From NCBI GenBank assembly GCA_037042915.1, contig CM073194.1, positions 1,550,001 to 1,614,000 on the forward strand: a stretch of 64,000 nt of DNA, written 5' to 3'. A program made the translations under genes and the position numbers. This document shows positions 44,610 to 54,834 of this stretch, piece by piece. Below the pieces are notes generated by a model. That model ran no database searches and had not been told where the DNA came from. It worked only from the letters and a program-made list of their open reading frames with translations. Positions within the stretch are counted from its first letter, which is position 1; each line of letters opens with the position of its first letter. The DNA is from Auricularia sp. M13. Taxonomy: Eukaryota; Basidiomycota; Agaricomycetes; Auriculariales; Auriculariaceae.

Positions 44610-45101
44610 ATGCGCCCGCTTGCGTCGTTTGGTGGCTTGGCATGGTACGTCGCGCGCCGAGTACGCTGAATCTTGGGCTGACCGTGGAGCGTAGTCTGTC
44701 GCGCTGACTGTATCGCTATCGCTATCGCCGGAGGGCGTTAGACTCGAGCGCGCACGCGCTCTCCCTCCCTGTCGTTGTACCGGTTTCGAATTCCTTTTTT
44801 TTCTAGTGCTGTATCACCCTCTGTTTGTATCGTGTCCACCTGCTGTATCATTAGCTCTCCACACCCTTGTCTCTGTGCCGGCCCACCCTGTATTGCGCAT
44901 GTATCGCTCGGATTTGTAACTTGGACTCTTGTATGTCTTGCCTGTTGGCGTTGTCGCCATTGATGTGTAATCAGTACGCTTGTGGTCGTCTGCGGTGTTC
45001 CTGTATGAGTGACTTGGGTCTGACTGGAATGCGGGAGTGTCAAGAAGACATAGTACAATTGAGGCTAGACGGACTAGCAACAAATGACCTGCATGACCAA
45101 A
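44610..45101. other. Intergenic
   Basis: Pyrimidine-rich 3' flank; (CGCTAT)n-like run at 44712-44727. No gene is supported. Confidence 0.45.
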
Positions 45102-46721
45102 CACCGCGTAAAGCCGGTTGAATACGAGCGGCGAATTCCGCCCAAATGTCGTTGAATATGGGTCGCATCCCGGTCAAATACCACTCACATATAGCCGGCC
45201 ATATTTGAGCCAGAGGTTCCGCTTTTTAGCCTGAATATGGCATACATATACGCGACACGGATGCAACCTGCCAGCCGGGATTGTCCAGCTCCCGGCTTGT
45301 CGTCTCAATTTCAATTGTTAAAGGCAGCCATTCGCGTCACGGAAGGGCGTGTAAATGATGAAAATGAACATATGCTATTCAGCTATCTACACAAGAGGCA
45401 GTCTGCTGAGGCGGGCGAGCCTGAGGACACGACCACCCAGCTTGCCAGATACGCACCGGATGCCCTCTTCACCACATCGCACCATGCACACCGGATCTCC
45501 GCCCCCAGGACGACGGAGAAGACGGTCTTAGACACCTGTAGCAATTGATATGAGCTGATTCGACGCTCTCCGCGCTTGAAGCTGCTATGGGTGTAAGTGT
45601 GCAATGACGAAAAGCCGACGAGCACTCACAATGATACTTCGCGCCGTTGCAAGCTCGCGAGATCGTCAACTGGCCTACTTGCGAAGATACTGATTAACCA
45701 AGAGGTTAGCACGCATGCCACACTTCGCAAGGTACACTCACCAGGGTGCACAATCGTCGTCGTAACCTAGGACGACCGAGCAATCAACTGGCGGCACCGG
45801 TAGTACAGAGAAACTCACTGTGCTGCCCGATCACGGTCTGTGGCCTCAGGATAGACAGCGCCTGCGCCGATGCGCTTTCAATGAGCCGTAATTCAGGCTA
45901 CTGTGAGTATATGCCACTCACTGAAGTCTGTCGCCTGGGCGTAAGTAGTGCGTTCTCATGGACGGCAGCATGAACCTGGTTCAATCGTCGGTGTAAGCGA
46001 CAAGGCTGACAAAATGTGGTAAAGGACGCACACATCGAAGCCCAGGGAAAATATAAGTGCAATAAGCTTTGAAGAAGACAGTGCCCAACGAGCAAGACTC
46101 ACTTTGAGTAGTAGATATGCTCAGAGATCGAGCACAATCTAGAATTATTATATGCCCAGTGAGCCTCGTCAGATGGCCCTCTGGATGGCAAAAAAGTTGC
46201 GCCTGCATGCTCGCGTGAACGGGGCACATATATCAGTATAAAATAAACAAAGGGCCGACGGCTTACAGTCTGCGGCAAGAGATCGAGAGAGTAAAGCTCA
46301 GAGAACCAGAAGGCATTCGTGCGCAGATGTCGTAGCTTGTCTGGATCGTGCCGCTGGTGAAGGCAGTCAAGCATCATAGTCAGTATCAGCGTGGCCGAGG
46401 ACGGGCGGAACGCGCATGGGTGCAAGCACCAGGGGCAGCCGCGCGTACGCGCGCATATCGGCTTTGCGCTTGTCTTGTGGCTCGGCGGTGAGCAGCTTGG
46501 CGATAAATAAGAGGACAAGACGCGAAGGCGGAGTCCAGAACCTGGACGCGCTGGTTGACGTCAGCAGGTCCGTCTGTATTCCGCATATATATGTGTCAAA
46601 TTCGGAGTATACAATCCTAATACTTGCGACGATATTCAGGCAGTATGTGCCCCGTATAATGGCTATATTCGGAGAATTCGGACGGCATACGCCGCTCATA
46701 TTCAACCGGCTTTACGCAGTG
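45102..46721. mobile_element. Candidate TIR element abutting the MULE (about 1.6 kb)
   Basis: 45102-45133 (CACCGCGTAAAGCCGGTTGA...) and the complement of about 46690-46721 match over roughly 30 bases with a few mismatches (CACYGCGTAAAGCCGGTTGA). I do not find a clean target duplication, perhaps because the next transposon starts at the same point. CAC- termini would fit a CACTA-type or a hAT-type element. The interior has no transposase I recognise, only a minus-strand coding-like stretch. Confidence 0.5.
46099..46640 (-). pseudogene. Possible gene remnant inside the TIR element
   Basis: Several adjoining frames read like protein, for example KLRHLRTNAFWFSELYSLDL and EAHWAYNNSRLCSISEH, with GT-AG candidates between them (donor at 46265, acceptor at 46211). 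I do not recognise the family and cannot fix a start. It could be a captured host gene fragment. Confidence 0.3.
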
Positions 46722-46800
46722 CCAGCGTTGTGGTGCATCCGAAGCTCCGACTCCGACCGGTCCGTCGGGCCATGATGACGCAATGCTTGGCACCGGACTT

Positions 46801-46839
46801 GTGCAAATGCCAGAGGTCGCCCGTCTCTGGCATTTGCAC
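46801..46839. repeat. Perfect 15-bp hairpin
   Basis: GTGCAAATGCCAGAG at 46801-46815 and its exact complement at 46825-46839 with a 9-base loop, just inside the left MULE repeat. It may be a transposase-binding or subterminal structure. Confidence 0.7.
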
Positions 46840-47451
46840 GAAGACTGCCCATGCTGATGTTGGCCTTGATTTCATAAAGTATTCTTAAAACCGCTATTGT
46901 GCTATATATAAATCACTGTTTTGTTTTATTTCTTGCAATGAGATGGGCGAATATTGGCATGCTGATGGCAAATGCAAGTAAGTAGTATATGAAATTCTAC
47001 ACTGTTCAGCATGTCAGGAGAACAGGTGATATAAAAGCTGAGATACCGTGTAGCACATCTACATTGTTCACGAGTCTTAGTGTAGTCGGCCCCGATAACA
47101 AAGTGTGCAATAACAGGATGTCAATAAGTGACCGAAGTTGAAAGATCCTATTTATTCGTTACTCTCGGTCAGTAGTCCTGTCTGATAGCCCATAGTGTTC
47201 CGAGAGTATTGCCTCCCTCGCTTGTTGCTGCCCCAAGTGCCACGGCGTACGCGACCGTGTTCTTTGCAGCCGATTGCAAAACGATAGACCCCAATAGCAC
47301 CCGACGCGCACTCCACTGAGCAAAGTGGGGCTTTTTCGGAAAGGTCGGAAAGGTCGTGAGCGGCCTTCCGACTGTACTCCGGCAACCGCGGCCGTGGTAG
47401 AAACATGCGTTGTAGATGCCTCGCAACCCTCAGCGCCTGAGCCGGAGTTCC

Positions 47452-50400
47452 TTAACTGGGAAAAGGCTCTATTAAGGCTCTATTGAGATGATTTGGAAGT
47501 ATCTCAGGAGCAGTTGGGAGGCCCAGTACGCATGGGTACATGCAGAGCAGTCCCAGCGCCATTCTGACCGAGCTCGACTGAGGCATGGAGCTGCGCGCCT
47601 CGGGTGGCGCCGCCCTTCCGACGTGGAGCGTGAGTCGGGTGCTATTGGGGTCTATCGTTTTGCAATCGGCTGTGAGTTTGATGTCGGCGGCAAAGTCCTC
47701 CAGCGCGTCAAGTGCGGGCATCTCGTTGGTGGTGCGCAGCCACAGTTTGACATCGTTCGGTGGTGCCTTGTCCAGCTGCGCGTCGATTGCATCGGCGAGG
47801 AAGCGCAGTGTTTTGGCGCGCTTGCGCATTTTTTCCCGCACCTGCTGCTCCTGCAATTGATGGATGAGTAAAAATGAAGATGCAATAGCGGAAAATGAAC
47901 CTGCTCAGCTGTCTCATCGGCATCGGCACCGTCGATCTCAGAGGCGTCATACGTGTGTTGTGACGCGGCGTCGTCCCAGATGGAGCTCGTCCCAGCCTGA
48001 GGCTGGTGTATCCCTGCGCTTGCGTTTGAGATGTAGCTGCTCAGCCGCGCGGCCTTCCATCATGTCGCGCCAGCCGCCACCACCTTTGAGCTTGCGCGGA
48101 TCGCCGTTCCAGACCTGATCATCGCCGTCTGAGATGCAGCCCTCATCAGCGTCAATGTACTCTCCCTCAGGCTCGCCGATGGGACAGAGCTCAGGATGCT
48201 GGTAGAAGGGGACAGTACGGCGGCGGTGAATGAAGACCCAGAACTCTGGGGACGGCTTCGGGACTGCCTGCACAAGGTGCTTGCAGAGCAGGTGCGCAGA
48301 GTACTTCTGCGCGCCACAGTCGCATAGCCAGTTGGCCATGCTGGTGCGGTATGTTTTGTGGATAGGAAGTCGTGCAAGCCGTTTCCACTCCCGCTTCATG
48401 CGGACCTGAGAGCTCGTCTGCTCGCGAGATCGCCCGTAGTGGTACGCGTTCTCGAGTTTCTCGGCGCGCTGGACGTAGACTGGGACGAGCTCGGTACAGA
48501 GAATGTAGACAAGCTGATCGAGGCGCGGTCGCGTCAAGTGGTGCAGCCAGTCGTGCTTCACCTGTTTCCAGAAGTTCTCGACGATCATCGTCGTGCGCAA
48601 GCGCGGAATGCGAGTCGACGCTGACAGAGCCCAAAGTTTCCACATCTTAGGGCTGTACCATGACGTCCACATGTAGGCCCAAACTTCCGTGAGTCCTCTC
48701 GCGTAGCAGAACGAGTACATGGACTCCACCGCGCGATAGCGGATTTCGTCGGCAGAGCGCGGGCGGCCACGCTGATCAGGGTCGAGGAGCAGCGGGTGCT
48801 GCACGAAGTGACGCGTAAATAGCCGCAGTAGCTGTTTGCGATGCTCAGCAGGGCAAAAGACATAGCTGGGGTTAGCAGAACGTTGTTCGCCATCCTCGAA
48901 GAGCCAATCTGGGCTGTCTTCCTCGTCCGTTTCATCCTCAGCGCCATCCAGAGCCTTCTCAAGCAGGTCCGCAAATTCGTCGTCCAGTTCCTCGTCAGAG
49001 TCCTCAGTCGCTGCTGTGGTGGACACGCGAGCAGACGCCGATCCGGGTACTGCATCAGAGGCCGCTTGCGGATCGCCCGAAGCAGCGGATGCAGGCACAC
49101 TTGCATCGCACGTGCCTGCATCCGCATCTTCGCAAACAGCATCGTCTGACTCCATGCGTGGCGGGATGCGAATGCGGAAGCTGGGCACGGGGCGAGCAAC
49201 GACCTCCCCGTTCAAACGGACGGTGATTGTAGGGAGTGTCTTTGCAACTGGCTGGATCGGCGCAGAACCCGCTGCACGTTGTGCAACCAGTAGGAACGTC
49301 GGGGATATGAAGCTGAATGCGGCATGCGCACCTGCTGCGTTGTAGTGTGCTGGCTGGCGCCGAAGGATCGATAATCGGACCTTGACAGCACGGAGGGAGT
49401 GCCAGAAGCAAAGCTGGTGCTTTGCTGCCGCAACCTTTGCACGGAACGCGTTGATCTCCGGAAGATTCTTGTCACTGTGAGTGACCAGAATATGCTCCAG
49501 CCGCTCTACAAAATGGCCGATGAATTGCTCCAGGATGCGCTGTGTATCTCCTGGTGCACCGCCTTTGCTGTGCAGCAGCAGGAACCCGAGGGGGAGACCC
49601 GAGCCGTATGCCTCGCCCAGAAGTGCATATAGCTCGAAGCGGCGCCCGTTTGTCTCCCCTACATCAGCATGTAATTAGAAAATACTCCGCGGACACAAAT
49701 AACGGTACTCACAGGCAGAATCAAGTGCGACTTCACGGATGCGGCCACCCCATTTGCTGAGGACAGTGGGAAGGGACCACGCAAGCGCTTCAAAGCCCTC
49801 CTCAAGCTTGATGTCGATGGGGCATATCTCATACATCCCGAGCCCACCCGCCTTCTTACCCCGCTGGAGCAAAATCTCGGCCGATTTGAGCTCATCCTGG
49901 TCCAGCTTCCATTTGGCGGAATCCCGCTGAGCCCAGAGATTATAGACGGCTTTGCGGGTAAAGACTGGGGTAGGGTACTTCTTGAGAACCATCTGCCAGA
50001 TCTACATGACGAGCGGGTCAATCAGCAGGCAACAGCGGCGGTGGTCAGGCAACTTGCCTGTGTCACTGTCAGACCTGGATTGTTAATCACGATATCGACA
50101 ACATCTTGTGGCAGAGTCACACTCTGATAGTGTACGTGATCTTCGTGGTGTTCAAGCTTAACCAGAGCAGCGGATGCCCCATTGGCGATGGAGATGTGCA
50201 GCCAGCCGCGACAGTCGAACGTCACCAGCGAGATCTTATCGCGCTGCTTATCGGGAGCCGCGGTCTTCTCTGGCTTGTGCTTCCGCTCCGCATTCTGTGC
50301 ACAGGTGTACGAGAAGCGGGTTGTCGGTGTCGTTGCAGACTTAAGTACATCCTTTGAGTGATATCTACAAAATGACTTGTCAGAAAAAATAATGCAGTAG

Positions 50401-50813
50401 TGTTCTGTACATACCTGAATCGGAACTGTGTATTTTTCCAAATAATCTGGGAAAGCTCGTTGGCGATGGCACGATGGTCGGTGCCTACTCGGGCCACAAT
50501 CTCATCGGTCTTAATGCAGGCCTCAATCTTGAGGATCTCGGCCTGCTCAGACAGGAGCGCGACGAAATCCTTGAGCTCTGACGGCGGTAGCGGCTCCTCT
50601 GCGCTGGCGCGTTGTTTTACGACTAACAACGTCAGGGTCGCTCGGCGCGATGTTCTCCTTCTCGTCGGCGCGCGCAGGAAGACAGCGGCAGCATTTAGCA
50701 GTGCGCTGTTTGCCATCGGGATTGTTCCTCTTCTTGAGCGGGAAGTCGGTGATAGGGTGTGTCTTTCTGCACGTCTTGCAGAACGCAGTCGACGCGTCGA
50801 CGGCGGCGGACAT
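47452..50813 (-). CDS. MULE transposase with SWIM zinc finger
   Basis: Multi-exon. Likely start ATG 50813 (MSAAVDASTAFCKTCRKTHP), which opens with a small Cys cluster (CKTCRK...CCRC). Middle exons (50441-49675) include VFTRKAVYNLWAQRDSAKW. The DDE core spans roughly 49720-49200: IREVALDSA, RRFELYALLGEAYGSGLPLG, THSDKNLPEINAFR, AAKHQLCFWHSLRA. The big 3' exon (49215-47947) has IVENFWKQVKHDWLHH and the SWIM finger CDCGAQKYSAHLLCKH (CxC...CxH). Reading continues, probably across a small intron or frame change near 47950, into a coiled-coil-like tail (EQQVREKMRKRAKTLRFLAD). It is probably a nearly complete autonomous enzyme; exon borders are not all fixed. Confidence 0.75.
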
Positions 50814-50956
50814 AGCAGCAAAAACGCGCAGCACGTGTCTATTGTACAAACAAACATTTGTGGACGCGTCTTGCGTCATCATGGCCCGACGGACCGGCCG
50901 GAGTCGGAGCTTCGGATGCACCACAACGCTGGCCGGATAGCATTTGGTCCGTCCGG

Positions 50957-50998
50957 CGCGGTCAGTCGCCCGTACTAATGTACGGGCTGGCCGCGCCT
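50957..50998. repeat. Dyad-symmetric GC element
   Basis: Contains CCCGTACTAATGTACGGG inside a larger imperfect dyad with GGCGCGG/CCGCGCC arms. A close relative is at 43638-43681 and a half copy (CGTACCAATGTACGGGCT) at about 51114-51132. Confidence 0.6.
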
Positions 50999-53641
50999 TT
51001 GCGCTGACGTAGGAGCCGGCATTGTGTGTGCGTGCGCTGCTTCCTGCTGGCCGTGGCGCTCGGAGCCTTGCAGCTCAGGCGCCCGAACGAGAATTCGACG
51101 CCGCCAGCAGCTCGTACCAATGTACGGGCTTGTTGGGCTTCGATACCGCTGCTAGAGGCTGCGGTGGGCGCGCGTTCGTTGTTCTCGGTCGACCACGGCG
51201 AGCTCAGCGTTCCGGCTGGGTCTTCTGGCCGACTCTGGAGGTGTGTGCGCGCGGCGGGCTACTGTTCAGCGCGGGTCGGCAATTCCCACGGGTCGGATAT
51301 AGCAGCGAGGTACAGCCATTCGGCCCGGGTCAATTCATCCGACCCGATGGCCCGTGTTCAGCTGTGGCAATGATACAATTAATACCAGGCGTACTGAGAT
51401 CGAGCGAGATTAAGCGTAACGACTCCAGTTGATTCGCCTAGTTTGCTCTGACATGGTGACCGCCCAGATTGCGTACATTCCGACGTTCAGGAAACCGGGC
51501 GCGCTTCTTTCTGATGGCAGCCCAGTAATCTTCCGCCAAGAGAGCTGATCAGCGATCGTCGCCGTGCAGATCGCAAACAGTGTGTTGGTGACTCTCGGCC
51601 GCAGTTCCTACACCACCAAACGAGCCTAAGGTTTTGACAGCGCCGGCCTAGCGGGTTCTCCAGAGATATCTCCAGATGTTAGCTTGGCCTGCTTTGAACC
51701 TTACCAAAAGGTTTTTCGTCGACAACCTCTCTCAAAGCCACATGGGGAGCCCGTGCCCTGCACCGCAGGCGATGAATACGGCCTGCAAAACGCACTCCTT
51801 TGCAGTACTCGTTATTGTAGTAGACTGTATATTTTCAGCAAATGATAAACAACTTTCTTTTTGATTTGAATGGACTGGGAAATGTGCTCTTCGTTGGGCA
51901 GCTGCAGGGTGGGCGGGTAGCCTCGGAGACAAATCCCCGTGTTCACACGGTTGGGTCGGACTTGGGCGGAGTCGGATGTTGCCTCTCGCTCGCATCCCCT
52001 TCAAGGCTTCAAGTCGACAGCACCTCAAGTTGCCCTATGCGCTCGCCGGTGTCTCTATTGCTTGCTGTGGTACTCCGGGCTGTGGCGATTCTTTGCGTTT
52101 CCTGCTCCATGGCTGCGAGGCTTCGGTGCTATTGGCTTTGGCTTGTCTGGTTTGCTGGATCTTTCCGTGCCTCTGCGCTCTGGAGACTTACCGAGGCTCA
52201 CTGGCTCTCTCTGGCCCCCTGTCCCTGTCTTTTGGGCTCCTGTCTGTTGCCTGATATTAACATATCATTTGCAGGCTCTTCGCACAGTAACTCGCTGAAG
52301 GCCCACAACCACAGCCGACCCCAAGGTAAGCCCTTTCGCCCTTGGTTCATCCATTCGTCTCATTTCTGACCGCTCCGGATCATCACAGTTTTCATATCGT
52401 GACTTGGCCACGTCGGAAGTCGGCAGTGCAGCCAGGTGTGCCACTCTTGTTATATCGACACCCGGCACGCTCATTCACCCACCTTTTTTTATAGAACTCA
52501 TCCGCAGCCTCCGCGGCATCACTGTTGTGGCGCTCGGTGGCCGCGGCGCGTCGTCGGCCTTGCTGAGCAACACATACGGGGCCTCGGGCGGCGAGAGCGA
52601 GTGTGCTGCGGCAGACAGCGCCACCGACATGGACAGCTGGATGTACAGCCGCTCTGCCTTGGCAATGCGGTGTGCGGCCTACGCGAGCTTGCGCCTCAGA
52701 TGGTCGACTTAGCAGACAGCGTCGCCGGCGCAAGGGCAGCCGTCTCCTTGTGTACATTATCACCTGCTACTTTCGTATACACTCATTCCTGTTCCTTCAT
52801 CATACACACTGGTATTGCTTGGAACAAAGAAAATAAGAAATACAACTGGGCATGCGGCTCTTGTAAATCCGACCTCAAAACCTTTTGAAAACCTTTGACC
52901 TTCGTACAGGCTATATTAACTCGTAAATTATGTCAAAAAAGGGTTTTGGGATTGCCCTTGTCAGGCCGCTAGCACATCGTCATTCCGGTCTAACGCGAAC
53001 CTTGTCAAAATGTTCGTCTTGTGTGGTGGTGTACATAAGAGCGCGAGATGCTTATACCTGCCCTGTTGTGGAGAGTCGACTCGAAGAGCAAGGGCTATAG
53101 ACATTGTGCATCGTTCTTGACTAAAGCCGTTATCTACACCATCGCACAGGTGCGGCGGGCAGTAACCATGTTAGATCTGTGAATCTTAGATGCGTCGTGG
53201 GAAATGGAAGTCGGCGGTGAGTGCAAAATAGTGCTTTGTAGTCGTAGTGCTCATGTGATCATCAGGTTCGCAGACCTAACATGGTTATTGCATGCACGCC
53301 TCTTGCCATTGGAGTGGATAAAGATGTTACCGCTCGGATCATGCGCAGTAGTATGGTGCTGCGCATAGGGGGAGGCGAAGTTGTGGCGTGAGAGGTAAAG
53401 GGCAAACTGGGCACATGGACTGAGTTTGTATTCAACCCGAACAGGGGTCTCGACCCATTTTGTAATGCGTGAGAATTGCGAACAGTCAATATCGCGTAAA
53501 GAGCTCATTTGGGTTATTGGTAATGTCCTTGGCGGATTCTGAATGGATGACATATTCGAAGTCAGGGCGAGCAACACTATATTAAAGCGCCGAAACTCTT
53601 GCATCTTTACACGTAGATAATATTTGCATTGTTCTCGCACC
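50999..53641. other. Sparse region, no supported gene
   Basis: 2.6 kb right of the MULE. Open frames at 51022-51432, 51842-52369, 52392-52763 and 53251-53643 lack domains, consistent composition or splice partners. The minus-strand frame at 53251-53643 is the most protein-like (an ATG and 130 codons) but shows no motif. Confidence 0.4.
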
Positions 53642-53911
53642 ATGTGTCAAAACGCCTTTGCAAGCACTCGGTCGGCCTGCGGACATCTTGGAGGCGTCGA
53701 GGTTATTAGGCTAGATTGTGGCAAGCCTTGTTGCCGCTTCAGTTGCGCGCACAATCCGGACTCTCACGACTGCACCAAGACCTGCGAGCAGGTTATGGGT
53801 CGGGCAATATATCTGCGGCCAAATACTTGCAGTGTTCGGTGCTATCATTGCTGGAGGAAGTGGCAGGATGCCGGATCTCAAGATTGCGACGATGACCCAC
53901 CATTTCTCTAG
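53642..53911 (+). CDS. Small Cys/His-rich protein
   Basis: 89 codons from ATG 53642: MCQNAFASTRSACGHLGGVE, then LDCGKPCC, SCAHNPDSHDCTKTCEQ, RCYHCW. The spacing of Cys and His (C..CGH.....DC...CC..S..H....H.C..TC.....C..C) resembles small basidiomycete-specific proteins with zinc-binding-like patterns and unknown role. Single exon, with no signal peptide. Confidence 0.55.
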   Translation: MCQNAFASTRSACGHLGGVEVIRLDCGKPCCRFSCAHNPDSHDCTKTCEQVMGRAIYLRPNTCSVRCYHCWRKWQDAGSQDCDDDPPFL

Positions 53912-54429
53912 TCGCCTTACCGCGGGTTTATGTACGTCACCAGATTTTTTTTTTCTTTTTTTGGTGTGTCGTGGTAACAGGAGCTGATTTGCGTGCTGCG
54001 GCATAGACTACCCGTCTGCGATAGTTCGCATCTTGTATACGAATTAGGAAACGATTACTATGGTTAAATCCGGAGCATATTACACGATTACGCGATCTTT
54101 CGCACAGCCACAAAGTAGCTTATCTCCGATGGCACTCTGACACATGCTTTGCTTATGCGCGGGATCTAATGCGGCCTGCTCTAGTGTCACGGATCTCACC
54201 ATAGTATTCTTATAATAACGGTCGCAGTTTCCACGGTTGTCCGTTGTGTGTTCAGTTCCCCACTCCAAAGCTCACTCTGATGTCTCCGCCAAAAATCGAC
54301 TGCATCTGCAGGAAAGTTGCGCCCGACAAGCCCCCGACCATCGCAAGCATCGCCGCTGTCAGTATATGCAATTCGAAGGCGACATGTCTGTGAGTTCAGT
54401 GTTGCCCCGCTGGATTCGCACTAGTATTA

Positions 54430-54834
54430 ATGTTCGCATGGCAGCGTCGGGCGGACATCCAGAGAACGAGGGCTCTAAAGATTGCGCGTGAGCTTCGCCA
54501 TATCCCGCTGTGGTCATGCATCGGCCCGTCTATGACTGCAGGTGCTCTCTTGGTCCACTGTCTGGGTGTCGCGCGCTCCCTTTGCGATGAGCGCATCTGT
54601 GTGGAGAGCTGGGCTACGGAGGTCCCTATCATATTCGTGAGTCGCTATCACCGGGTCAATGCAGTCTAACAGCCCTGCGCGTAGTCGATCGTCAGACTCA
54701 TGGAGGAGAAACCCACCCGAGCCTTCTTCCGGCGCCCGTTTGAGCGCCTGAGGGTTATGTACGCGTGGCGAGTGTTTGGTATGGCACCCAAGGACAACCT
54801 GCTGCTCACGGGCGTGGAGTGGATGTGGCACTGA
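54430..54834 (+). CDS. Small unrecognised protein, two exons
   Basis: Exons 54430-54636 and 54685-54834 (GTGAGT...GTAG, phase 0; 118 aa). The sequence is protein-like: RTRALKIARELRHIPLW, then after the splice SIVRLMEEKPTRAFFRRPFE and NLLLTGVEWMWH. The family is not recognised. It could be the 3' part of a longer gene, since coding-like codons occur upstream around 54290-54400. Confidence 0.4.

Larger units (their letters stand above)
46721..50933 (-). mobile_element. Mutator-like (MULE) transposon, 4213 bp
   Basis: 63-bp terminal inverted repeats with one mismatch at 46721-46783 and 50871-50933 (outer GCCAGCGTTGTGGTGCATCC). Long TIRs and a MULE-type transposase with a SWIM finger identify the superfamily. 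I see no 8-10 bp target duplication at the ends, so one end may have been rearranged. Confidence 0.85.

Noticed and set aside
51022-51432. Two overlapping plus-strand frames right of the MULE
   Set aside because: Begin in the dyad-repeat region and show no domain; probably non-coding.
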